A DNA stretch of 33,726 nt, taken from the NCBI GenBank assembly GCA_947177205.1, contig CAMWTO010000007.1, positions 1-33,726 on the forward strand. Direction: 5' to 3'. The DNA is from an uncultured Ruminococcus sp. GTDB taxonomy: Bacteria > Bacillota > Clostridia > Oscillospirales > Ruminococcaceae. Every line of letters starts with the position of its first letter. Position 1 is the first letter of the stretch. The notes below the pieces were generated by a model. The model saw only the letters and a program-made list of their open reading frames with translations. It ran no database searches and was not told the origin of the DNA. This document shows, piece by piece, positions 7,959-14,767 of this stretch. The translations under genes and the position numbers were made by a program.

Positions 7959-7998
7959 GATCCCCTGCAAAGATAATCTACAGGGGATTTTTATTTTT
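7959..7998 (+). terminator. Intrinsic terminator of yabP-yabQ-divIC-yabR
   Basis: An 8-bp G/C-rich stem pairs 7960-7967 with 7981-7988 around a 13-nt loop, followed by a broken T-run (TTTTTATTTTTT). Confidence 0.85.
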
Positions 7999-8019
7999 TA
8001 CGGATTTATTCGGGTCAGG

Positions 8020-8037
8020 ATGTTCCACGTGGAACAT
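8020..8037. other. parS: Candidate parS centromere site 3 (perfect)
   Basis: An 18-bp perfect palindrome whose core 8021-8036 is TGTTCCACGTGGAACA. This is the full 16-bp ParB/Spo0J site in the C/G variant reported for Pseudomonas. B. subtilis uses TGTTnCACGTGAAACA. It lies between the convergent yabR and ABC-permease genes, just after the yabR terminator, in DNA free of coding constraint. Confidence 0.8.
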
Positions 8038-8039
8038 GC

Positions 8040-8072
8040 AGAAACGGCGTGCCAAAATAGCATGCCGTTTCT
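8040..8072. repeat. Strong hairpin next to parS site 3
   Basis: AGAAACGGCGTGC (8040-8052) pairs with GCATGCCGTTTCT (8060-8072) over 13 bp with one G-T wobble and a 7-nt loop. No T-run follows on either strand, so it is not a classical intrinsic terminator. It lies 27 bp beyond the permease stop codon and three bases from the parS palindrome. It may protect or end the permease mRNA. Confidence 0.6.
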
Positions 8073-8098
8073 AGTATATATCTTAGGAGTGAGGAAAA

Positions 8099-10600
8099 TC
8101 AGAAATTTGTCATTCTGCCAGCTGTACCGTAATAATAACCACCTCCGGCGGAAGAAGCTGAGTTATTGCTGCTGATTGGATTGCCGCTTGTAATGACTTT
8201 CTGTACTAAATCAGCGTATTCCGGAGGGATGACATAGCGATTTGAATTGATGACAAGTACATAGCAGGGTTCATTGCTGATATAATGCGCTCTTGCGACT
8301 TTAAGCAGATCATACAAAGCAGGATTGTAAGAACGCAGATCACCGCCGAAATTATCAGTATAAATGCAGGTACTTTCATAGCAGGGAATGTCAGAACCAG
8401 AAGCATCTGGCTTGAAGAGGAATTTGCCCATGCTGTTTGTGGCATATTCCAGAGAGGGGGAAACGTAGTCTTCCGGGGCATAGATTCGGAGATACAGTGT
8501 CGTATTATTGTCATAATTACCCAGATCTGCATAATTGGCAGAGAGGGAAAATTCTTTCATGCCCCATTCTTTGAGTAATGCACAGGTTTCAGAATTGCAG
8601 GAATAGACGGGAAGTCCGTTCATGAAACAGATGATTTCATCTGTCTTGAACTGTTCTATTGTCATGTTCTGCAAGTCATTCTGGTAAGCCGTCCGGATTG
8701 TTTTCAGGTTGTTTTCCACATCCCGGACTGTAAAAATCTGTGCATCCTCAGGATAGTTGTTGTAAGATATGTAGTAGGAGGAGTTTGCATTTGAAATAGA
8801 AGGAGACTTAACAGAAAATGCAATCTGGTCAGGGTATTTCCGTGTTGTAATGCCGTTTTCGGTATAAGATTCCTGATACATATTTTTCATACGGTTTTCA
8901 AGCAGATTTCCGGTTGCTTCTGTGTAAGTATCCGTTTTCATGCAGATTGCAAGAAGATTCAGATACTCATCGGGCAGTAAATAATAGGTTCTGTAAATGG
9001 ATGATCCTGTGATCGTGTAGTAAGTAATATGAAATTCTGCACAGGATGAGACGGATTTTTGATAACGACTGCGACTGCGATAGCTGTAATAATCGTCGTC
9101 ATAATAATAATTATTCTCATCATTTTCATCCTGGTCACTTGTCCGGAATTTATAAGCATCATATATTGTGTTATTTTGGCTGACATTCTCCAGATAGAGA
9201 GAATAATAGCCGTCCATGTGTGCGAGTACCTGATTATTGTAATCCTGTTTCAGATTTTCGTTGCAGATTTTATGAAAATCACGGATTTTTGAGATCGTTT
9301 CTTTATCGCTGAAATTGAGTTCGTATTCAGGCATATTGAAATTACTGTCTGTTGTTTCAAATTCCACTTTGACAGATGTAATGCTTGTAAGTGCAGGAAT
9401 ATAATAGGCTCTGCCGAATGCATTTGTTGCAGAGACTGTATAAAGACCACCAAGCGTCACAACGACTGTAATGACATAAGAGATTGCACTCATCCAGAAT
9501 TTTTTGAATCCTCTTTTGCGGACAACTTCCATGATGAAGTAGACAATCATGCTGAAAATCAGAACAGGGATCAATGCACCTGTGCCGGTTTCTGTGAGGC
9601 AGAGAATGCAGACAGCAATAGCCGTCAGAATCACATAATAGATGCCAAGATACACAAACGGTTTGCTGACATGTTCGGCTTTACGGTGTTCATACAGACG
9701 CCATGCAAGAATCAGAACTGCCACTGTGAGTAAGATAATAATCAAAGCCCAGCGGATATAAGCCGGAGCAAGTCCGAGATCGCCAAGTTCTCCGCCGATT
9801 GCAGTATACGTGCCGGAATAACTGCTGACATAATCGGAAAGCATTTCATTTTTCGTAACAATTAGGAAAATCAGATAAATCAGACCGCCGATCGGGCTTG
9901 TATGTCCGATCACATCCCAGGAGTATTCAAAGCTGATGATTTCCACTTTGGAGCAGACCACAGCAAGCAGTACAGCAAGTGTGCCGGGGATCAGCAGATT
10001 TAATAAAATATTGGTGTAGATATTTTCAAATAGCGTTCCGCAGCAGCTTGTAATCAGGACAGAGATTGTGTAATACATCCACATCAGCAGGAACAAGCCG
10101 AGTGTCAACAAAAAATAATATTTATAAATCTGGCTGAGATCGCTGATTTCATCAGGTTTGAGTACAGAGCGGACTAACGGGGTGAAAGCGAGTGTGACAA
10201 TCCAACCAATCAAGGAAGCGGCAAGATAGGGAATCAGGTACATGCTCAGTCCGCCCAGATAATTACTGAAAAAGCGCTGTCTGCCGGTCAATGGAAGAGA
10301 ATAGAGCATATCCACTTTGGATTTGTCCCATTCTTCGTGATAAGCATTAATGCCGAAGAAGATTCCCAGAATCACAGAAACACCGAGACAGAAAGAACCA
10401 ATCGAGGCATATGCCCATGAATTCGTAGCAATATATCTATCTGTGACATTTTCATTATAAATTTCCAGCATCATACTGCCCATAATCAAGGGAATACCCA
10501 GAAGTTGCAGAATGCAGGTGACAATGGCGAATTTTTGATTCTGACGGAAAAGCCGGAAAGCGTTCCGGACGGGAAAACTATGCAAAAACCTGGCTGTCAT
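8099..10600 (-). CDS. ABC-2 type transporter permease with large external domain
   Basis: An 833-residue membrane protein encoded directly after an ABC ATPase, overlapping it by 23 bp. The N-terminal half has about six hydrophobic segments between residues 25 and 270, preceded by FPVRNAFRLFRQNQ. A further group lies around 285-395. The C-terminal part from about 400 is mostly soluble and probably faces outside; it contains a Tyr/Asp/Ser-rich low-complexity stretch (DENDENNYYYDDDYYSYRSR). A Gly/Tyr/Ser-rich tail ends the protein. With the YtrA-type regulator this resembles B. subtilis Ytr-like transporters, whose induction by cell-wall-active antibiotics suggests envelope stress. Export of a substrate is a guess; the long external domain might sense or hold a ligand. 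GGAGG eight bases ahead supports the start. Confidence 0.8.
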   Translation of the reverse strand: MTARFLHSFPVRNAFRLFRQNQKFAIVTCILQLLGIPLIMGSMMLEIYNENVTDRYIATNSWAYASIGSFCLGVSVILGIFFGINAYHEEWDKSKVDMLYSLPLTGRQRFFSNYLGGLSMYLIPYLAASLIGWIVTLAFTPLVRSVLKPDEISDLSQIYKYYFLLTLGLFLLMWMYYTISVLITSCCGTLFENIYTNILLNLLIPGTLAVLLAVVCSKVEIISFEYSWDVIGHTSPIGGLIYLIFLIVTKNEMLSDYVSSYSGTYTAIGGELGDLGLAPAYIRWALIIILLTVAVLILAWRLYEHRKAEHVSKPFVYLGIYYVILTAIAVCILCLTETGTGALIPVLIFSMIVYFIMEVVRKRGFKKFWMSAISYVITVVVTLGGLYTVSATNAFGRAYYIPALTSITSVKVEFETTDSNFNMPEYELNFSDKETISKIRDFHKICNENLKQDYNNQVLAHMDGYYSLYLENVSQNNTIYDAYKFRTSDQDENDENNYYYDDDYYSYRSRSRYQKSVSSCAEFHITYYTITGSSIYRTYYLLPDEYLNLLAICMKTDTYTEATGNLLENRMKNMYQESYTENGITTRKYPDQIAFSVKSPSISNANSSYYISYNNYPEDAQIFTVRDVENNLKTIRTAYQNDLQNMTIEQFKTDEIICFMNGLPVYSCNSETCALLKEWGMKEFSLSANYADLGNYDNNTTLYLRIYAPEDYVSPSLEYATNSMGKFLFKPDASGSDIPCYESTCIYTDNFGGDLRSYNPALYDLLKVARAHYISNEPCYVLVINSNRYVIPPEYADLVQKVITSGNPISSNNSASSAGGGYYYGTAGRMTNF

Positions 10601-11483
10601 AACCGAGTACCTCCAATTCGTAAATAAAAATTTCTTCGAGTGACAAGGGGACTAAATCTTCCAGAACAGGATTACAGGGCGCAAGCGCCTGGTGGATCTG
10701 TTCTTCACTGCCCTTTGCAATAATATGGTAAATGCTCTGAGTCTTTTCAAAATGCAGGATTTCGAGACCGGGGAAATCCTGTGCAGAGAAAATCCGGGTT
10801 TTATCCTGAAATGCCGCCTGAATTTTATGCACTGCGCCTTTGAGACTGTCAAGCTGGCGGTTGAAGATAATTTTTCCGTGATGGAGTAAAGCCGCCGTGT
10901 CGCACATTTCGTTGATTTCTTTCAGATTATGGGAAGAGATGACGACTGTCAATTCCCGTTCGCACATGGCATCTACAAGCATTCGTTTGACAATGATTCT
11001 CATAGTAGGATCTAAGCCGTCAAATGCTTCATCCAGTAACAAATACGGTGTACAGCAGGCAATCCCGGTAATGACAATTGCCTGTCGTTTCATGCCCTTT
11101 GAAAATGTGCTGATTTTCTTATGCAAGGGGAGCTGAATGGCATCTTCCAGTCTCTTGAAGATTTCTTCTGAGAAATTGGGATAGAATTGCTTGTAGAAAT
11201 TTTTTAACTGCATGAGTGTAAAATTTGAAAACTGGATTGTTTCGTCATTGATGAAGAATACTTTCTGTTTTGCCTGGACATTATCATAGACAGATTCATC
11301 ATCAATGAGGACTTCGCCGCTTTCCGGCTTGTAGATACCGCTGAACAGTCTCAGGATCGTGGATTTCCCTGCGCCGTTTGATCCTAACAAGCCGAACGCT
11401 GTGCCTTTTGGGATTTCAAGATCCACGCCGTCGAGGGCTTTAAAATCTTCAAACTGTTTGACGGTCTGTTTTAATTGCATCAT
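10578..11483 (-). CDS. ABC transporter ATP-binding protein (YtrB-like)
   Basis: A 301-residue ATPase that powers the adjoining permease. Walker A GSNGAGKST includes Lys40, the signature region reads FSKGMKRQ at 127-134, and Walker B YLLLDEAFDGLD includes Asp151 and Glu152. The switch His is in SSHNLKE further on. The signature starts FSKG rather than LSGG, as is common in export-type ATPases linked to GntR regulators. A roughly 90-residue C-terminal extension follows the nucleotide-binding domain. The start codon overlaps the regulator stop codon as ATGA, and GGAG in the regulator's last codons is the ribosome binding site, so the three genes form one operon. Confidence 0.9.
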   Translation of the reverse strand: MMQLKQTVKQFEDFKALDGVDLEIPKGTAFGLLGSNGAGKSTILRLFSGIYKPESGEVLIDDESVYDNVQAKQKVFFINDETIQFSNFTLMQLKNFYKQFYPNFSEEIFKRLEDAIQLPLHKKISTFSKGMKRQAIVITGIACCTPYLLLDEAFDGLDPTMRIIVKRMLVDAMCERELTVVISSHNLKEINEMCDTAALLHHGKIIFNRQLDSLKGAVHKIQAAFQDKTRIFSAQDFPGLEILHFEKTQSIYHIIAKGSEEQIHQALAPCNPVLEDLVPLSLEEIFIYELEVLGYDSQVFA

Positions 11484-11878
11484 GATGGGAGATCTCCTTT
11501 CTGATTTAAATTCTGGTCTGATTTTTCTTCTGCAATCTGGTCAATACGTTCCGTGAGTGTTTCCTGTGGAATGCCGATGTCAAGGGCATGGGAAACAGCG
11601 CTGTCAAAATCCCGGAGCACACGTTCCTGGGCAAGCATTTTATCTGGTTTTGCAATAAAACTGCCCCGACCTGCAAGAGAATAGATAATGCCGTCCCGTT
11701 CCAGAAGGGAATAGGCTTTGGCAACCGTATTGGGATTGACGCCAAGCTGTGTTGCGAGACTGCGGACACTGGGGAGTTTATCCTGTTCCGTGAGAACGCT
11801 TTTCAGGATTAATTCAATGACTTTCCGGTAGAGCTGTTCATAGATTGGAATACGACTCATGAGATCAATGTCAAACAT
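11480..11878 (-). CDS. GntR-family regulator, YtrA subfamily
   Basis: A 132-residue repressor-type protein with an N-terminal winged helix (about 8-78) carrying the family consensus PIYEQLY, LPSVRSLATQLGVNPNTVAKAYSLLERDGII and GRGSFI. Only a short helical C-terminal tail (about 80-130) follows instead of a large ligand-binding domain, which defines the YtrA subfamily. Such regulators usually repress their own ABC-transporter operon. The open frame extends to 11923, but AAGGAGG just upstream of the codon at 11878 and homology from MFDIDL fix this start. A palindromic operator and a consensus promoter lie immediately upstream. The inducer is unknown. Confidence 0.9.
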   Translation of the reverse strand: MFDIDLMSRIPIYEQLYRKVIELILKSVLTEQDKLPSVRSLATQLGVNPNTVAKAYSLLERDGIIYSLAGRGSFIAKPDKMLAQERVLRDFDSAVSHALDIGIPQETLTERIDQIAEEKSDQNLNQKGDLPS

Positions 11879-11928
11879 AAGGAATCCTCCTTTCTGGATA
11901 AAAAATAAATGAAGAAAATTCATTCAAG

Positions 11929-11949
11929 TGTATTAATTTAATTAGTACA
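11929..11949 (-). promoter_or_regulatory. Palindromic operator of the YtrA-type operon
   Basis: A 21-bp inverted repeat, TGTATTAATT-T-AATTAGTACA, with one mismatched pair. It begins about 10 bp downstream of the predicted transcription start, so bound regulator would block elongation or promoter clearance. B. subtilis YtrA recognises AGTGTA and its inverse spaced 13 bp apart; here the TGTA and TACA ends have the same 13-bp spacing. Confidence 0.7.
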
Positions 11950-11964
11950 GCTAGAATTTATTTT

Positions 11965-11993
11965 ATTATAGCACAGGATTTTCATTCTGTCAA
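11965..11993 (-). promoter_or_regulatory. Consensus sigma-A promoter of the GntR-ABC operon
   Basis: On the minus strand, TTGACA (11988-11993) and TATAAT (11965-11970) are both perfect consensus boxes with 17-bp spacing and an extended -10 TGC. Such a strong promoter suits an operon held off by a repressor. Confidence 0.9.
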
Positions 11994-12009
11994 GTGAATT
12001 TTTTAAAAT

Positions 12010-12062
12010 TTCAAAATAAAAATCCCGGCAGGCTGGATTTTATGATTATCCAGTCTGCCGGG
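12010..12062 (-). terminator. Terminator of the six-repeat secreted protein gene
   Basis: CCCGGCAGGCTGGA (12024-12037) and TCCAGTCTGCCGGG (12049-12062) form a 14-bp stem with one wobble and an 11-nt loop. On the minus strand the stem is followed by ATTTTTATTTT. A short T-run on the other side could also allow function on the plus strand. Confidence 0.9.
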
Positions 12063-12078
12063 AGAATTTTTTAATTAT

Positions 12079-14256
12079 TTATTTTACGTTAAATGTTTGT
12101 CTGTCAGCCGTGTGGTCTTTTGTTGCCGTTGTCGTCACAGCGACTCTGTAAGTATAAGAACCTGCCGGAAGCTTATCAAACTCGATATATTTATCAATAT
12201 TCTTCAGGTCGTAGCTGGAAGCATCCGGTGCAATGGATTTGCTTGTCACGAGTTTATTATTGGCATCATAAATCGCAACTGTCACAGCTTTGATCGTGGA
12301 ATCAGAACTGATCGTTCCACGGACTGCAACACCTCTGCCCTTGCTGATTGTCTCCGGAATGCTTGTGCCGCCCGTGAAGGAAATTCCCTTTTCGTTGGAA
12401 CTTGTCGTTCCGGAATTGGAACTGGTTGCATTGCCGACTGTAAATTTCTGATTTGTGATGACATAATTTGTATTTGCGGCATTGGTTGCGAATACCATAT
12501 AGGAATATTCGCCGTCCGTCAGCTTGTTGAATTCTACATAAGAATCCAGTTTGTTGAGGTTGTAAGTCTTGGCATTCGGGATTGCCGTCTTTCCGGTAAC
12601 AAGCTTGTTCTGACTGTCATAGATACCGACTGTCACGGACTTGATATCAGAACTTGCAGAGGAGACCGTGCCTTTGACATTCAGACAGCTTCCCTTTTTG
12701 AGACTTTCCGGAATGCTTGTGCCGTTGGCAATTGTCAGCAGATCCGATGCGGCAGTCTTGTTGCCGACTGTGAACTTCTGTTCTACCAGTGCGTAATCCT
12801 TTGTAGATGCGTTTGTTGCAAATACTTTGTAAGTATAGTCACCCTCAGCAAGCTGATTGAACAAGATATCATTGTCAAGCTTGTTCAGATTGTATGTCTT
12901 GGCATTCGGTGCAACGGTTTTGCCGGTTGCCATATTATTATTGGAATCATAGACACCAACTGTCAGAGATGTGATCTCTGAACTTGCAGATGCAACAGTA
13001 CCCTTGACAGATACGCCCTTGCCCTTGGCAATTGTGGACGGAACAGTTGTGCCGTTGGCGATTGCCATTACATCATTTGCAACCTGTCCGCTGCCCTCAC
13101 CGACTGTGAATGCTTTGTTGACCATGACGTAATTTTTTGATACGCTATTACTTGCAAATACCATGTAAGCATAAGTGCCGTCAGGGAGCTTGTTGAATTC
13201 GATATAATTATCCAGTTTGTTCAGGTCGTAAGTTTTGGCATTCGGGATTGCCGTCTTGCCGGTGACCAGTTTGCCCTGTGTGTCGTAGATGCCGACTGTG
13301 AGGGATTCAATATTGGATTCCGCAGAAGTTACAGTGCCCTTGACGATGACTGTCTTGCCCTTGGCAAGCTTGTCCGGGACTTCTGTACTGCCGGAAATGG
13401 ACATGGTATCTGTTGTTGCGCCGGGATTCTGTCCCTGATTGGGATCCTGTACCGGAGCGCTGCCGTCCTCTGTCACAGCGAATTCCTGGGAAACAACAAC
13501 AAAATCCGTATTTGCGGCATTTGTAGCAATGACTTTGTAAGTATAATTTCCGTTGTCAAGCTTGTTGAAAGCGATATCGCTGTCTACTTTGGTGACATTG
13601 TATGTCTTGGCATTGGGTGCGACGGTCTTTCCGGTCATGAGTTTGCCGTCTTTGTCATAAACGCCGACCGTCAGGGAAGTCATGTTGGAATCCGAAGAAG
13701 TCACAACGCCTTTTACAGTAACGCACTTGCCTTTTTTCAGTACTGCCGGCAGGGAAGTGCCGTTGGAAATGCTCATGGTGTCGCTTGCAGCGGGTGTCTG
13801 TGGCGTACTGCCGTCCGTAACCGTAAAGCTCTTGTTCGTCAGAACGTAATTTGTGCTTGTCTCATTGGTAGCAAATACCATGTAAGTATATGTACCAGCG
13901 GGGAGCTTGTCGAATTCAATATAACTGTCGAGCTTGGCAATGTTGTAGGACTTTGCCTTTGGCAGAGCACTCTTGCCGGTCACAAGTTTGCGGCTGGAAT
14001 CGTAAATGCCGACAGTGACGGAAGAAATATCGGATGTTTCGGAAGAAACAACGCCTTTGACAGCAAGACCCTTGCCTTTGGCGATTGTATCAGGAACGTT
14101 AGTACCGTTGGAAATAGAAAGCGCATCATCGGCAGCAGCGGCTGTTAGATTCAGAAATGCGTCTTCAATGCGTGACATAGGTGTCGACTTGGCAGCACCT
14201 GCAAAGACGACCGTGGCAGCGAGGATTCCGGCGGCGATTTTTTGGCTATTTCTCAT
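12079..14256 (-). CDS. Secreted protein of six tandem Ig-like repeats
   Basis: A 725-residue protein with a signal peptide (positive MRNSQK, hydrophobic core to about 22, Ala-rich region to 42). Six tandem repeats of about 105 residues follow, starting near 44, 158, 284, 395, 503 and 622. Each repeat runs: a lead such as DTMSISNGT-xP, KGKxxxVKGxVxS, LTVGVYDxxxKLxTGKTxxPNAKTYNxxKLD, IxFNKLxxGxYTYxVxATN and a final xFTV strand. This alternation suggests a beta-sandwich. No catalytic domain, dockerin, cohesin, LPxTG motif or C-terminal membrane helix is visible, so it is either freely secreted or held by binding to the wall or a polymer. I do not recognise a named family. Repeats 1, 3 and 5 resemble each other (YMVFATN) and 2 and 4 resemble each other (YKVIATN or YKVFATN), hinting at pairwise duplication. 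AGAGGA precedes the ATG. Confidence 0.8.
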   Translation of the reverse strand: MRNSQKIAAGILAATVVFAGAAKSTPMSRIEDAFLNLTAAAADDALSISNGTNVPDTIAKGKGLAVKGVVSSETSDISSVTVGIYDSSRKLVTGKSALPKAKSYNIAKLDSYIEFDKLPAGTYTYMVFATNETSTNYVLTNKSFTVTDGSTPQTPAASDTMSISNGTSLPAVLKKGKCVTVKGVVTSSDSNMTSLTVGVYDKDGKLMTGKTVAPNAKTYNVTKVDSDIAFNKLDNGNYTYKVIATNAANTDFVVVSQEFAVTEDGSAPVQDPNQGQNPGATTDTMSISGSTEVPDKLAKGKTVIVKGTVTSAESNIESLTVGIYDTQGKLVTGKTAIPNAKTYDLNKLDNYIEFNKLPDGTYAYMVFASNSVSKNYVMVNKAFTVGEGSGQVANDVMAIANGTTVPSTIAKGKGVSVKGTVASASSEITSLTVGVYDSNNNMATGKTVAPNAKTYNLNKLDNDILFNQLAEGDYTYKVFATNASTKDYALVEQKFTVGNKTAASDLLTIANGTSIPESLKKGSCLNVKGTVSSASSDIKSVTVGIYDSQNKLVTGKTAIPNAKTYNLNKLDSYVEFNKLTDGEYSYMVFATNAANTNYVITNQKFTVGNATSSNSGTTSSNEKGISFTGGTSIPETISKGRGVAVRGTISSDSTIKAVTVAIYDANNKLVTSKSIAPDASSYDLKNIDKYIEFDKLPAGSYTYRVAVTTTATKDHTADRQTFNVK

Positions 14257-14429
14257 AAAAATAATCCTCTTCTTTCTCTTTGATTTGTTGATTTGTTCCG
14301 GGGGACACAGGATAAAAAATTGTAATAAACTTGTCTGATAGATTTATGATTTTATGAAAATTTCATGAATATTATGAATATCTGGCATAAAATCATAAAA
14401 ATATAGACTCCACCCCTAGTATAACTTTT
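14257..14429 (-). promoter_or_regulatory. Long 5' leader of the secreted repeat protein, with inverted repeat
   Basis: The predicted transcript starts near 14423 and leaves a leader of about 165 nt. Within it TTTATGATTTTATG (14343-14356) and CATAAAATCATAAA (14386-14399) are a perfect 14-bp inverted repeat around a 29-nt loop. It could form an A/U-rich stem that stabilises the mRNA or controls translation. No known riboswitch consensus is recognised. Confidence 0.45.
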
Positions 14430-14458
14430 ATTATAACACAGAAATTGGAATCCGTCAA
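14430..14458 (-). promoter_or_regulatory. Sigma-A promoter of the secreted repeat protein gene
   Basis: On the minus strand, TTGACG (14453-14458) and TATAAT (14430-14435) are spaced 17 bp, with an extended -10 TGT. The rest of the divergent gap up to 14767 is very AT-rich (14520-14665), and I see no convincing plus-strand promoter in it. Confidence 0.85.
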
Positions 14459-14767
14459 TATATGGATGACAATCTTGTTGAAATTTGACTGCTTGCCCAA
14501 AAACAGCAGGCATTTTCAGGTCATTTTTCACAAATTTACACAAATTTTAAACCATATTTTTAAAGTATCGTTTTTCAATATTAAAAAATATTAAAATATA
14601 TTTAAAATATAGTTTGGAATGATAAAATTTTCATTATTTTTAAAAAAATAAAAATCAGAATTTTCCACGGAATTTTCCTGCTCTCATGTATATTTTTGTG
14701 AATTCTGCCTATAGTAATTGCAAATTTTTATGATCTGTTGATTTGATCTTTGAAAGGTGGTTTTTTT

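Noticed and set aside
12097-12981. 294-codon plus-strand open frame with repeats
   Set aside because: Its repeats mirror those of the minus-strand six-repeat protein, which has a signal peptide, promoter and terminator.
14400-14422. ACTAGGGGTGGAG on the minus strand, resembling the first bases of a TPP riboswitch
   Set aside because: The conserved CTGAGA and later aptamer segments are absent.
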